From: Paraphoma chrysanthemicola
Taxonomy: Eukaryota > Ascomycota > Dothideomycetes > Pleosporales > Phaeosphaeriaceae
Assembly: GCA_020744225.1 (NCBI GenBank)
Contig: JAGMWG010000005.1
Span: 1,736,001-1,800,000 of the forward strand
DNA length: 64,000 bases
Reading direction: 5' to 3'
Under the pieces are notes generated by a model. That model saw nothing but the letters and a program-made list of their open reading frames with translations, was not told the DNA's origin and did not search any database. A program made the translations under genes and the position numbers. Every line of letters starts with the position of its first letter. Positions within the stretch are counted from its first letter, which is position 1. Below, piece after piece: positions 1 through 11,812 of this stretch.

Positions 1-149
1 GACAAGAATGACAAGTTTTGCGCGATGCTCGCAATTTCCTTGCGAGCATGTTTGAGTGTCTCCACAACATCGAAGAGCGCGCGGGAGAGTGCAGCAGCAG
101 TCCCAGCGACGGTGATGGATGCAGAGATGATACCTAGTACTTCCGCCAT
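1..149 (-). CDS. NLR/STAND-like protein, N-terminal fragment (partial)
   Basis: Read on the minus strand from the ATG at 149, the first 49 codons stay open to the window edge. They give a short alpha-helical start beginning MAEVLGIISASITVAG and continuing through SRALFDVVETLKHARKEI. This layout (MAEVLG start, Gly/Ala-rich first helix, then a charged helix around VETLKHARKEIASIA) is the one seen at the N-terminus of many fungal NACHT/ankyrin STAND receptors and related proteins (SesA- or PigL_N-like helical domains). The rest of the gene lies outside the window, so the effector/sensor architecture cannot be judged. It could equally be a stand-alone helical-domain protein. The family call comes from pattern recognition only. 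Confidence 0.55.
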   Translation of the reverse strand, partial: MAEVLGIISASITVAGTAAALSRALFDVVETLKHARKEIASIAQNLSFL

Positions 150-693
150 CTCTGAACTGTGTTGGAAAGTCGGTTCATGTTAGAAGAGAGTGGATTGGGA
201 GCTGAAGTTCTAAGGCTCTACAGCCTTGCGGCTTACACAGCCCACCATTGTTACATGTTCGGCACAGCCATTGAAACTAATGCATGCAGTATGAAGCCAC
301 AATGGTGTTCATTCGTGAATCGTGCTTCATCAGGACATACAGGCTGGTAAGCAGCCGCCATTGAGTCGAATCATAATGCTGGTCGGCGGCGAACGATTGG
401 GGCCAAGCATGAAGGACCGGTGAGGAGTGCAGGCCCCTTCTCGCTTGGAGTAGAGGTTGTGCTCAGCATCTGAAGTTTGAAGTGATTGGAAGGGTGGATG
501 CGGGGAACTTTGGGGGCCGGAATGGTTGAGTACAGTGAATGTAACGCGGAGATAATCGGCGATAACTTTTCCTACCTCAATGCGTCATCGCGAACATCGG
601 ATCGCACGTGTTTGTACACCCACTTCTCATGCACCACTACCCCAGAGCCGCATACCCACGCATGCGCTCCCACCAGCATTTCTTACCCGAGTC
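150..693. other. Intergenic region, divergent promoter
   Basis: About 540 bp between the divergent NLR-like fragment and the F-box-like gene. Open frames here are short and have no recognisable domain. I see no RNA gene or repeat. Confidence 0.5.
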
Positions 694-2073
694 ATGCGAT
701 ACGCGAACTACCTGCCGGACGAACTACTCCTCGAGATAATCGCCCTAATCGAGCTCTGGGAAATAAAAGAGCGCCAACCTTCTCTCGCCCGCTTCTGCGC
801 CGTCAACAGACAATGGTACGACGTGGGCATCCAGCGCCTCTACGACTCGCCATACCTTCCCGGCGGCAGATATGAGCTCTTCGTGCGCACGGTCTGCCCG
901 TCCGTACTCGCGCATATCAAGCCCAGCGCATTAGCAGGCCTGGTCCGCGTTCTGGATCTGTCGTATATCGTGCACAATTCAACGAAATCAACAACAGCAC
1001 GTAAGTTAATTACCACCTCCACATTTGCATACTCCCTCACTCGCCGAACCCGCTAACTCCCCACCACAGGTCTTCTCGGCCGCACCAAATCCTCGCTCCA
1101 AACATTCATCGCCCCACAAGCCTCCTTCGCAATAAACTGCTTCGCCTCGCTCTCCAAATGCACTAAACTCCTCATCCTCGACCTCAGCCTCGTCTCCGAA
1201 TGCATCTCCTTCCAATCCCTCAACCAGACCGTCCGCCAACTGCCCTTGCTCCGCGAACTCTATCTCCCGCGCTGCAGTTCGCGTAACGAAGCCAATCCCA
1301 ACGCCGGCATGAATATACAGTGGCCGCCTGTGCTCAGACATTTGAGTCTGAGTGGAAGTGTCAGCGCGGCGTTTTTGTGGGATATGTTACGACAGCCCGG
1401 CCATTTTCCGCCGAGTATGTGTAGTTTGAGCGTGGTGCATTGTGTTGGGTTGGATCACAGGGGAATTAAGCCGTTGTTGTGTAATTTGGGTCATTTGACG
1501 GTTGTCGAGTTGAGGGACTTACCCGCGGTCAAACATGGGAGGTGTAAGTACTGTTGCACGATGTGTATGCGAGTTGGTGTGAGAATGCTAACATGGTGTA
1601 TAGTCAATAGTGTACTGGATTGGTTACCGAATTTGGTACAATTGACCGTTGCGCTGGATTACATCGACTCTAGATTTGGGAATATGCCCTCTGACTTCTC
1701 GGCGTCGAGGTGGATAGAGGCGAAACCGCTACAGACGCTCACGCTCGTCACGTCAGGCCAGACAGGCATCGACCCCTCAAGGAGTTTCACGGCTGTCGAT
1801 TTGTACGCTTTGATCGACGAGCGCTTTCTGGGTCGCTTACGATACGTGAATATTGCGAAGACTACTGAGTGGATGACTGTGCAGGAGGGCGCGGAGGTAG
1901 GTGCGCTTGAGCTACTTCTAGACGAGCTTGACAAGGAGAATTGGCTGGGGAGACGATGGCATTACAGCTCTATCGGCCCGACAAGCACAGACATGAAGTA
2001 CGAACGATGGATCACAGAGACACAGACAGGACGAAAGATGCGGCCGCGTCTCCGAATATTGAAGAATCGTTAA
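694..2073 (+). CDS. F-box/LRR-like protein
   Basis: Three exons, 694-1000, 1070-1543 and 1604-2073 (introns of 69 and 60 bp; the second has a GCTAAC branch site), join in frame to about 416 aa. The ATG at 694 is preferred over one 114 bp upstream because the protein then begins directly with an F-box-like segment (NYLPDELLLEIIALIELW, then ARFCAVNRQWYDVGIQRLYD). The remainder has leucine-rich spacing (LLILDLSLVSEC, LPLLRELYLPRC, LRHLSLSGSV), which suggests an irregular LRR substrate-recognition surface. Such proteins usually act as adaptors of SCF ubiquitin ligases, but the target is unknown. The intron-2 length is a multiple of three, so retention leaves a longer open frame. The domain call is an inference from hydrophobic pattern. 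Confidence 0.6.
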
Positions 2074-2222
2074 TGAGAAATGTCTATGTGTTTGCAACCG
2101 CTGAACCTCAGATTGCTGACTATTCCAAGAACCGTGCTCGTAATGCTCCGTCGTCCAAACTCAATGGCTTTTAGTACACAAGAACTTGCTCAACGCAGTC
2201 GCCGCGAAGCTTCAAATGAGCT

Positions 2223-4092
2223 TCAAGCGCTGCCATTCACCTTCGTCCCCTGGACGATACCTCTTATCCCGCCCTTACCACCAAGTTCTCGGTAGATGGC
2301 ATTTACGCTGAGATCGGCGCCAATGTTGATCTGAATCTCGACTTTGCCTCCCTTCTTGATTCCGCGGATAGCAGCTTCGCTCAGGGGTTTGCCAACCTTC
2401 CAGGTCTTTTCGCGCAGCTCCTCCTCTTCTTCGCTTTCGTCATCGTCGCTGTCATCCTCTTCTGTCGAATCATCCTCTTTCTTGGCCTTGGGCTCAGACT
2501 TGGTAACCTTGATGTGTCGCAGGCCTTCTGCGAGCTTGATGAGCACATCGCCGCCCTCGCGCGGGGTTGCGATGGTGGCGGTCCGTCGAACAGGTAGTGG
2601 CGTCTCAGCATCGACAATTGCATGGAAAACTCCTGATGACTCGTCTCCAGATATGCACAGCACGCCGACTGCGTTGGCGAGGTGTGGAGTGACAGTGACC
2701 ATGGGGTGTGTGCTCTGCTCGATGTCTTCCAGATCGAACTCTTGAATCAGACTGGCCTGGATCGCAGCGCCTCGTACGGCAAGCTCCGAGGGGTTGATGG
2801 CAGTTGGCGATGTTGAAGGCGCCAGGATTGTTGTTGTGTCTGGGAAGCCCGCACGAAGGGCAGAGGCGACCTTTGGTGTGTGGGAGTTACCGCCGGCCAG
2901 GATGACTTCCGAAATGTCGAGAGGATCAAGCTCCGCCTTCTCCACGGCGTGTGCGACAAGGCGGTTGAAGGCTGCGAAGAGCTTGTTGCCGAGCAGGTCG
3001 TACCGTGTGCGGTTGATGGTTGCTGTGAAGTCGGTACCGCCGATCAAGCTCTCCACGGAGAAGTTGGCAGTAGTACCAATGGAGAGAGCCTTCTTTACCG
3101 CCTCGCACTCCAGCTTGAGCTTGGCCATGGACCGATCGTTCTCACGAGGATCGCCGGCGGACTTGTGTTTCTTGATGAATTCCTTGGCGAAGTAGTCAAT
3201 CAGGACCTGGTCGAGCTTGAAACCGCTGACATCGTAGTCGTGTACGGTAGCAAGGATGGTGTAGATACCGCCACGGGACGCAACGACGGCCACATCTGTG
3301 CGAGTACCACCAAGATCAGCTACAACAACAATCTTATCGGCGAGTTGAGCACCGGGGCGCGCATCGTATGCCAGGACAGCAGCGGTTGGCTCGTGGATAA
3401 ACTGCAGAACCTCGAGTCCAGCGTCTTTGGCGGATGCCCTCAGTGCCTCTTTCTGAGCATCTGAGAAGTTTGTGGGGACAGTGATGACAGCGGCGTTGAC
3501 GGCCTTGCCTAGGTAGTCGGACGCAGAGGTACGTAACCGCTTCAGATGGCGGGCAGTGATCTCGCCCACTGATACAGTGTTCTCCTTCTCTTCCTCGGTG
3601 TCGCGAATGCTGAATGCGACGCTGTCTCCATTCTCGATAGGGTGGGCCGACTGGTGGCACGGCGAAGGGTCGATCGATTTGAAGCTGCAAGTGTTAGAGG
3701 CGCAAAGAGGCTGAGAGAGGTGAAGCATACTCCTGGCCGAGCAGATCGCGGAAGTATGCGACAGTGTTCTTCGCATTGCGGACGAGCTGGCTCTTGGCTT
3801 GTCCACCGTGGAGCTCTTCTCCCTCCACATATGATAGAGCAGACGGGATCTGGCGGTCTTGAAGGTGTCAGCACGGCGAGAGACATGGCGATGGAAGAGG
3901 TGGGGGATACACACCTCCGTCTTCGTTGGCGATAACCTCAGCCTTGCCTTCCTGGTGAATGTCAGTGTATCATTCCAGCGGACCAGTATCTATAGCGAAT
4001 CATACGCCGGTGGTGTAGGCAATAGAACTGTACGAGTTGCCAAAGGACAGCCCGATTGCAATCCGCTGCGCGGGGTCGGCTTGCGCACTCAT
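2223..4092 (-). CDS. SSZ1: Hsp70-like ribosome-associated complex subunit Ssz1
   Basis: Four exons on the minus strand (4092-4006, 3951-3915, 3857-3731, 3684-2223) join in frame to 570 aa. The Hsp70 ATPase fold is clear: IAIGLSFGNSYSSIAY at the start, then ANEDGDRQIPSAL, AVITVPTNFSDAQKEAL, IHEPTAAVLAYD and VVVADLGGTRTDVAV. The substrate domain is short and the C-terminus ends after an acidic stretch (DDSTEEDDSDDDESEEEEE) and KVEIQINIGADLSVNA, as expected of Ssz1 and unlike canonical Ssa/Ssb Hsp70s with an EEVD tail. Ssz1 pairs with zuotin (Hsp40) as the ribosome-associated complex and stimulates Ssb at the tunnel exit. It is divergent from RRP40 with 249 bp between the starts. The intron-rich 5' end is typical of filamentous fungi. 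Confidence 0.9.
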
Positions 4093-4341
4093 TGTGGGCG
4101 GGGTGGGCGTCGTAACAGAGCCGTAGGAATTGTTTCAAGGAGATCCGGTGACTTCGCGGAGTAGATCGAGAAAAGGGCAGCGGCGGCAGTGTGCGGTGTT
4201 GGCAGTACTGCTCCAGTCGTTAGGCGTCGTCGAAATTTCAGGAAAATAAAATGTCGAGAAAGACCATGCGCACGGACGTTTCCGCTGCATAACCCACCAT
4301 TGACCTCATCCGCGCAACCACTGGAGCTCGATCTTCTCACC
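4093..4341. promoter_or_regulatory. Divergent promoter SSZ1 / RRP40
   Basis: 249 bp separate the two divergent ATGs. Both genes serve translation or RNA metabolism, so shared regulation is plausible. No specific motif is claimed. Confidence 0.45.
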
Positions 4342-5125
4342 ATGGCTGCCACAACAACTACGCTCGTTCTCCCCGGCGATGAGATACCGGCGAGTGAGCT
4401 GCCCACTGGGACGGGAAAGAGGAAGACGCTGAAGCTGGGCCCCGGTCTGCGCCATATCCCACCAAATACGGTGGTCACGACTGTTGCGGGCGCATTGGTG
4501 ACCGACAGCAAGAAAAATGTCGCGTCCGTCGAATTCAACAGTGGTAGAGTAATTTAGCTCCCTAACTATCTTTTGAGGTTCTGCCTAGCTGACACGTCCA
4601 AAGTACCTGCCCTACGCTGGCGACCTCGTCATAGCCACCGTCAACGGCTCCGCCGCCGAGAACTTCAATTGCCTTCTCACACCACATACTCCACCCGCCA
4701 CACTTCCACACCTGGCCTTTGAAGGCGCGACCAAGAAAACTCGTCCTCAGCTCCCTCAAACATCGCTCGTCTACTGCCGCGTCGTGTCTGCAGGCAAAGA
4801 CTCGTCTCCAGAACTCACATGCGTTGATCCCGCAACAGGCAAGAGCGAAGGGCTCGGACTGCTCAAGGGCGGCATGGTATTCAAGGTCAGCCTTGGTATG
4901 GCCAGGAGATTATTGGCGCCAAAAGCAGACCTGCCTTTGCTTGAGAGTCTGGGTGGGAAGGTTGGGTTTGAAGTTACTGTTGGAAGGAATGGGCTTGTGC
5001 ATGTTGATGGCGGCGCGGTCAAGACTACGCTTGCAATTGGTCAAGCGATTCAGACGGTCGATGAGCAAGCTCTCGGCGAAGCTGGCCAGAAGAAGCTTGC
5101 GGCATCCATTCTGAAGAACATATGA
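4342..5125 (+). CDS. RRP40: RNA exosome cap subunit Rrp40 (EXOSC3)
   Basis: Two exons, 4342-4548 and 4604-5125, flank a 55 bp intron and give 242 aa, the normal size for Rrp40. Features seen: an N-terminal strand region (LVLPGDEIPASEL, LKLGPGLRH), the S1 region (GRYLPYAGDLVIATV, AFEGATKKTRPQL, LVYCRVVSAGKDSSPELTC), and a C-terminal KH-like part containing VGRNGLVHVDGG and AIGQAIQTVDEQ. Rrp40 is one of three S1/KH cap proteins on the nine-subunit exosome ring that feeds RNA to Rrp44/Rrp6 in nucleus and cytoplasm. The ATG at 4342 is chosen because homologues begin close to the LVLPGD segment. In-frame codons further upstream would add an unrelated basic stretch. Confidence 0.9.
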
Positions 5126-5614
5126 GAGCAGCAGCAATCACGCCGTCACCTACGCACTTGACTCCCGATGGTTGGACCAGCGCATATACCTCACCAGGAC
5201 CTGCGTATTGTGCATGAGTAGGGATGGGGACTCCGCACAGCCGTTAGTCCCTGACCAGGAGGCGGATCTCAAACCTGGGAGAAATCGAGTCGTCGGCCGA
5301 TCTCACCTACCACTCTGGCAGCTCTAGCATGCTGCTCCGGCGAGATACATATAGCGCTACTTGCCTTTAGGTCGGTCAACAGCTGACCTACGAGACATGG
5401 TTGCCTCTCGTAGCTCCAGAAGGAAGAATTGGAGAGACCGTAAGAGCACGGATCAGAGAAATTAGACAAGAAGATTGCAAATGCAAACCCGGCCTGGGCC
5501 GATGAATTGATGTTATGACTCTACAGTAGCTCTTTGACCACCTGATCATGTTTATTTATTTTGAATCCCTCTCTCCATACCAACTTGACCGATGCGCTGA
5601 TCTCTGGAGAATGC
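5126..5614. other. Convergent intergenic region, nothing recognised
   Basis: 489 bp between the convergent 3' ends of RRP40 and the AspRS gene. It presumably holds the two 3' UTRs. No domain-bearing frame, tRNA or repeat was recognised. Confidence 0.45.
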
Positions 5615-7383
5615 TTACGGTACCACTCGCTGCGGGTCTCTTGGGAAGAGACTGCACATCCGAATGTTGGGCAGACCTAGCCAGAACTGGACAATGCGCT
5701 CCAGACCAAAGCCACCACCAGCATGTGGAGGACACCCGTACTTGAAGCACTCGACGTAATCCTTGGTACCAGCCGCCTCAGGATCGATCGGGGGATCATG
5801 CTTGCGCATTTGTGAAGCGAGCAGGGCTGAGTCGTGGATACGCTGGGCACCTGACAAAATCTCCTGTCCTCGCATAAACATGTCGTACGAGTTGGAGAGC
5901 AATGGGTCGGCGGGTGAGGGCATGGTGTACGCTGGACGAATGGCAAGCGGGAACTGGTCTAGGACGTAAAAGTCCGTGTTGTACTTTTGGAGTACGAGTC
6001 GGCCGAGGTGCTTCTCCTGTGGAGTCCTATGACGTTGTTAGATACAGATACGATTGCATATAAATAGGGGCACATACGTGAGATCATCATAGTCACCAAG
6101 CTCTTCTCCTGCCTCGCGTAGCATAGCAATACCCTCCTTGAAAGGAATTCGCGGCACTTTGCCTGACTCGGGCAGCTTGAACTCGTCGATGTGATATACA
6201 CCGCGCACGAGGTCGGTCTCCTTCTTGTACCGTGTGTTCAACTCTCCGAAAATGAACAACATCAAGTCCTCCAATACACCCATGACTTCGTGGTAGTTCT
6301 CCTGGAACTCCATCTCCAGATCAAGACCAGTGAACTCTGTCAAGTGACGCGCAGTGTTGGAGTTCTCAGCACGGAAGACGGGGCCGATCTCCATGACCTT
6401 CTGGAAGCGAGAGGCGATGAGCATCTGCTTGTAGAATTGTGGAGACTGTGCCAAATAGGCTGGCCGGTCGAAGTACTTGAGCTCAAAGACATTGGCGCCT
6501 CCCTCCGAAGCCGCACCCAAGATCTTGGGCGTTTGGACCAAGACGAAGCCGCGCTTTGACAAAAACTCCTGGAATAATGCGCAGACGCCGCTCTTGATGA
6601 CGAAGATGGACTGGTTGATCTTGGCGCGGAGATCGAGGGTCCTGTTGTTCAGTCTGGTGTTTAGACTGACGAGCGGTCGCTCGCCTCCCTCCTCTTGCTT
6701 CTGATCATCGTCGGCAACCGCATCGCTAGGTAAGGGCCGCTCAGCGTCTTCAACCTGCAGCGGTAGTGGGACCTCAGCTTTGACCTCGATAAATAACTTC
6801 TTGATGTGAATCTCAAAGTCCTTGATAGAAGCACTCTTGATCGGTTCTTGAACGCGCTTCACCAAGCCCGTGACTACAAGCGTGCTCTCGGTGCTGACAC
6901 TGCCACAGAACTTGACCATCTGCTTGCTCAGCTTCTCGCTCGCGGCCACTACAGCCTGCACGGTGCTCAGATTCTGTCGCAAGTTGAGAAACGCAAGTTT
7001 CGCAGACTGCACTCGCGCGTTCTCCACCCAACACCGGAATGTAATCTCCCTGTCTTCATTCTCCGCGATGTCGGCGAGGTCTGCGCGTGGTACGCCCGTG
7101 GGCTTGAAGTCGGTGGATCCACAGAGAGGCAGCTCTCCATATGCGTCGGCGGAGACATCAGCGCCATCAGCGGCCTCTTTCTTCGAGCGTTCGGCAAGCT
7201 CGCGGGCTTTTGCTGCCGCTTTCTTCTCAGCCTGCCAATTATCAGCAAAACAGTTCAACACCTCGCGTGTACCTTGCAAACCTTCTCTTTCTCCTTCTGT
7301 GCCTTCTTCAGCGCATTCTTGGATGGCGCCTCGGACTGTGGGGCGTCGCCCGTGGCTGGCGCTGCGGGCGCTGGGTCGCTCAT
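5615..7383 (-). CDS. DPS1: Cytoplasmic aspartyl-tRNA synthetase
   Basis: Exons 7383-7282, 7231-6078 and 6026-5615 join in frame to about 555 aa, matching yeast Dps1 in size. An alternative first donor nine bases further on (after VCK) is also in frame. The N-terminus is a Lys/Ala-rich charged extension (KNALKKAQKEKEK) that in eukaryotic AspRS helps tRNA binding. An OB-fold follows (ITFRCWVENARVQ). The class II catalytic core carries the flipping-loop region and motif 2 (GPVFRAENSNTARHLTEF) and motif 3 (GGGFGLERIVQFWLGL, ending FPRDPQR). The PHAGGGFGLER form is diagnostic for cytosolic AspRS rather than AsnRS or LysRS. It charges tRNA-Asp with aspartate. Confidence 0.93.
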
Positions 7384-7701
7384 AGTTGTCTGATTGCTAC
7401 AATGTTGATTTGAAGTTATGAGTCGCGCTGGAGTCAAAATCGGAGCTCTGGAATTTAATGCTCATTCGACAGGCGGGGCACATCGACGAATCGCAGCCCC
7501 GCAACTAGCGTCACCACTGACTCAAACCACCCATGTCTACATCAGTCTTCGTGATATATGTCGCCCGCATGAACGCCGCCGCTGCCATCCTGTATCTTGC
7601 AAAAAAAAAACATGCCAGAAATCACCAAACGAGCTTGAATGCGCGAGTTTCCCAATCATGGCCCACATTGCATCTCCAATGCTTCTTTATCCTCCGTTCT
7701 C
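7384..7701. other. Intergenic, AspRS upstream region
   Basis: 318 bp holding the AspRS promoter and the 3' end of the coiled-coil gene. A run of ten A residues lies near 7600. No gene is supported. Confidence 0.4.
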
Positions 7702-9078
7702 CTATAGCACCGTCGTTCTCCTTTGTAGTGTCTGCAGCCTCAATTCCAAAGCCTGACAGTCATTCTCCTTCCGATGCAACTCCCTCTGCAATCCTTCCTT
7801 ATCAGATCTCAGCGCCTGTAACCTCCCTCCCACCGATTCACGATAAGTCGCGTGCTCTTCAAGCAGCGCCTCGACTTTGTACCAATCCGTGCCGGCAGTC
7901 GTGGACGCAGCCCCAGATCCACTTCGCAGCTTGGTTATCTCAGCATCCTTAGCCTTGATCCTGGACTCGAGGTCGCCAACAGTGTCTTTCCACGCCTGAT
8001 GTGCCGTCAAGCGGTTCAAGTCTTCGATGTTGGCGCCGCCCTTGAGCGTGTCGACCTGCGTGACGAGGTCCGAGTTGCGCTTCTCCAGCTCCAGCACGCG
8101 CTGCTCTAGCGCGGCGGTCTTGGCTGCGACGAAGAGATCAGATGTCCCTCGACGCTCCAAGTAGCTTCCTGGTCGTCTGTGATTGGGACTTGAACGACCG
8201 TTCTGTGCCTGGGCGCGCTCAAGCTCTCGTGTCTTTTCTGCGAGCTTGCTTCGTACGATGAGCACATTGGAGAGATCTTCCTCGCGGAGTGCTTTGGTTT
8301 CTTCGAGCTCGCGGCGCGCTTTTGCGAGGAGGCCCTGATGTAAGTATTAGCGGGAATGCACTTGGAAATGGACGATTTTCAAGCATACCCGTATCTTGAT
8401 GTTGTTTTCGACATCTTCGTCTCGGAGTGCCCAGATGGCATCATGTCGTTTCCCCCAAGTCCTCTTCTCCTCTTCCAGCGCATGGAGGCGTTTCTGCATT
8501 GCCTGGAACTCGTCTGGGCTGACTGACACGGCAGGATTGGCTTGCTCAATGTAGATGAGTTTCGACATCAAAGCAGCCAGCTGCGACTCCAGCGGTCCAG
8601 GCACATGCGGCGCAGGATTCGGCGAACGAGGTTCATCGTTGCGGATATCTGTCCTGGCTGGTGCTCTTGGAGCCGCTTTCTTAATTGTGTGGTCCATGTA
8701 ATCGTCCTCGCCGTCCAGCGTTGAGGATCCCGATGTAGCATCGTCGTCAGTGGCAATTTCCCACTGATCTTTCCGCACTGCGGGGGCATTTACACGAGGA
8801 CCGGGTGTTGGTGCTAACGAGATCTTCTTGAATTCTAGCTCATCTGGTCGCAACGGTGCGTTCCACGCTTCCAATGGGGCATTACGCCGTCCGCCAGCTC
8901 GGTCGTCGTCCATTGAGATAACTGAACTTCGTGAGGAGAGAGGTGCCGCTGGCTGATGACTTATCCCACTGGATATGATCGGTTTCGAGAGGCTGGGCGA
9001 TTGCGAGTGGACGGAAGAGACTGAATGTATGGATGATGTGCGCTGCACACGAGTAGGACCACGATTTGGCGCCCACAT
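7702..9078 (-). CDS. Coiled-coil protein with low-complexity N-terminus (Uds1-like?)
   Basis: Two exons, 9078-8389 and 8334-7702, give about 440 aa. Residues 1-150 are Ser/Pro-rich and probably disordered (SSIHSVSSVHSQSPS). From about residue 165 the protein becomes one long heptad-rich helix: LESQLAALMSKLIYIEQ, ALEEEKRTWGKRHDAIW, then ARRELEETKALREEDLS, and ELRLQTLQRR at the end. The segment around the first helix resembles the 'up-regulated during septation' (Uds1) type of fungal coiled coil, but I cannot confirm this without a profile search. A structural or polarity-associated role is possible. No enzyme motif was seen. The intron (54 bp) interrupts the coiled coil between KIR and GLLAKARRE. 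Confidence 0.65.
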
Positions 9079-9973
9079 CCTCTGGATTAGAGATTAAGGC
9101 CTGAAAAGGTGTCACAACTGACTTCCAGAAAGAGGTCAAATGTGGCGTGGCAGCAATTTGGCCTGAAAGGCGGGAAGTAGAAGAAGAGTGACTACGCTGC
9201 TGAGAAATTCTGCACAAGGATGAAGACGGATTCAAGCAGTTATAATCCGATGCAGAACTTTTCGACACTCCTTTCATGTTAGGTTGGCTGGAGTGTGCTG
9301 AAACGCCAATGAGACGGTGTGGGCGAACATGTCTGATCCTGCGACCACGACGTGTGAACGACAGCAGAAACTCCATCTCCTGTTAATCAGCAATTCGGAC
9401 TGACGTGTGACTTTCAACAAGAATACGCTGCTGAATCTGTTGCTTGCTTGCAGGTCCTAAGAACCATTAATAGTTATCCCAACCACGCTACAATGTAATC
9501 CTGTAGCTGCCACACGCATCGACATGCAGCCTCACAGAATCAAAGATCGCTACAGTTATCGTGGTGTTGATAAGAAACCTGAAACACTTGCAGTCGCGCA
9601 TCCATCTGTGCGCACACATGCAACCTATAAGGCCGCACTTGGTAGAACAACCAATCTCGCACGCTACAATGCATGCCTCAGCCACGAATTCCAAGGGACA
9701 TTCAGATAGGCTGCCAAGGCGGCAACGGCAGGAAGCGGCGGTTTGGCGCGCGACTAGCACTGCGGGTGTGTCCGGTGGTGATTAGGCTTGTAGGGAGTCA
9801 ATGTGCGTTGCCAGCCTCGCGGGTTTAGGAAGATGGATAGTAGATGTGTTCGGATTGGCCAAGGTTGGGTACGTAGCTCAAAGTATTATCTCGTGTTGCT
9901 CAGATCTGACTCGATGTCAAGATAATTTCATCCTAGTCAAAACACTCCACACCTCTACCACGCCTCCTTGATA
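9079..9973. other. Intergenic region, nothing recognised
   Basis: About 900 bp between the coiled-coil gene start and the GH43 stop. Open frames here (for example 8882-9376 minus, 9488-9760 minus) overlap real genes or lack any domain. Confidence 0.4.
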
Positions 9974-11812
9974 CTACGCATCGTACCGATCGCTCTCATG
10001 CTTAACAGGCCTATACATAAACCCGTCAAAAACCGCCTCCTTCGCCCTCCCATTCACATCACTCGCCGCAACGCCCACAAACGCGCCCGTAAAACTCCCA
10101 TGCGCCGCATGTCCACCACACTCATCGCTAAGAATCGACGCATCATACACCGGTCCAATATTCTTCAACTCCTTGTCCCCCTCAAGCGCATATTTGAACT
10201 GCAACTCTTTCGACCGAATACTTAGCGCGAGTCTGACTTTCCCTTCTGCAGGGATTTGCACGGGCTCCGCCAAGGGAAATTGAAGGCGACCTAGCGGCGA
10301 CGATTCTTCTGAGGTCATGATGAGGAGTTCGCGCTTTCCGTCTGCATCCGCCGTGACGGTCAAGTAGAAGAAATTGAAGCGGCAGTAATACGCTGTCAGA
10401 CCAGCGAATTGGCGCTCGTCCTCGGGCGAGAAATCAACCACTGTTTCCGCGTCGTACGAGAAGTGCGTTTGCCGGCGGGCGACGAGCGCTTGTTCGAACC
10501 AGGACCCGATGGCTTCGCGGCCGGTCAAGTGCAGGCCGTTGTTGACGGTGAAAATCCGCTCGGGTTCGGGGGTGCGTAGCCACTGGAAGTCAAGTGGGAG
10601 GTCTGGGCCTTTAAAGTCGTAAATTTGTTCGGCCCAGTACGCCGTATCGTCGCGTGCGGCGGGGAGGTCGACATATAGTGATGGAACAGGGCCGTCTTTA
10701 ACGTATAGCCAGTCATCATCACTCCAGTAGGCTTCCTGAATGCCTGTTTCACGGCCGAGGACGCAACGACGTGCTTGCGTGATGGGACGGCCGGTGAGAT
10801 GAACAAGGTAAGTCTTGCCGTCGGGAGTATCGACAATGTCGCCGTGGCCAGCTCTTTGGAGGGATGCAAGTGGTGCATCTTTGGACGAGAGGATGTACTT
10901 TTGTGGGTGGAGTTCGTATGGTCCCCAGATATCCCGTGAGCGAGCCAAGGTACAGGCGTGTTCGTACGCGGTTCCACCTTCTGCGGTCAAAAGGTAGTAC
11001 CATCCGTTGCGCTTGTACAGATGCGGGCCTTCGACCAGATCGAGCTCAGTGCCGTAGAAGATTGTCTTGCATGGGCCGACAAGCTTGCCTTGCTCTGGGC
11101 TGAATTCCTGGAGTCTGATACCCGCAAAAGCTCGAGGACGTCGTCGATGGTCCTGGATCATGTTCACGAACCATTTCTTGCCATCGTCGTCATGGAATAG
11201 AGACGGATCGAAGCCCGAGGAATTGGCGTAAACGGGGTCAGACCATGGACCCTTGATGTTCTCGGCAGTCACGATGTAATTAGGTGTATCTTTGAAGGAG
11301 CCGTCTTTACGTTTGACATCCGTGTACACAAGCCAGAATTTGGATCCATCGTGAGTGAGACATGGAGCCCAGACGCCTGAGAGAGCTTAGCGGCCGTATC
11401 CAAATGGCCTGCTTAGTCACCTACCACAGCTGTCGGGATCGCCCCGCATGTCCAGTTGGCTTTTCCTATTCAAGGGTCGAACTATGAGTTCCCAATTCGC
11501 CAGGTCCTTAGAATGGTGGATCTGAACGCCAGGGTACCATTCGAAGGTCGAATTCGCAATGTAGTACTACGCCTTAGGTCAGCGAGAGACGTATCAGTTA
11601 AAAACATAATGCGAGCCGTGCGAATTGGCCATGGGACTACATCAAAGATGGATCGGTGACAATTCTGTTTCTGCAAGAGGATATGACGCACTATTAAACG
11701 TCAGTATACGTCCACCATGAAACTCCTACTAATGCATACCATCATCACCAACGCGGACAATAGATGGATCCGCGTTGAAGCCAGGTAGAATCGGGTTGCG
11801 AACTTTCGGCAT
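9974..11812 (-). CDS. GH43 glycoside hydrolase (beta-xylosidase/arabinofuranosidase type), first junction unresolved
   Basis: Exons 2 (11566-11425) and 3 (11376-9974) join in frame for 515 codons including the stop. Exon 1 (11812-11740) encodes the conserved GH43 start (NPILPGFNADPSIVRVGDD), with the expected catalytic base Asp in ADPSI. The rest shows YYIANSTFEWYPGV, the transition-state Asp (SGFDPSLF), the general acid Glu (LVEGPHLYKRNGWYYLL) and a C-terminal beta-sandwich (FEQALVARRQTHFSYDAE). No signal peptide is visible, so it is probably intracellular and may cleave imported xylo- or arabino-oligosaccharides. Oddity: exon 1 ends in phase 1 at its GTATGC donor, but exon 2 starts in phase 0 at TAG/TACTAC. 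A 50 bp internal exon (11690-11641) would restore frame but insert about 17 residues between GDD and YYI. Otherwise one base is extra and the gene may be broken. Confidence 0.8.

Noticed and set aside
10480..10500. tRNA B-box-like GTTCGAACC
   Set aside because: Lies within the GH43 coding exon, and no A box or cloverleaf could be assembled around it.
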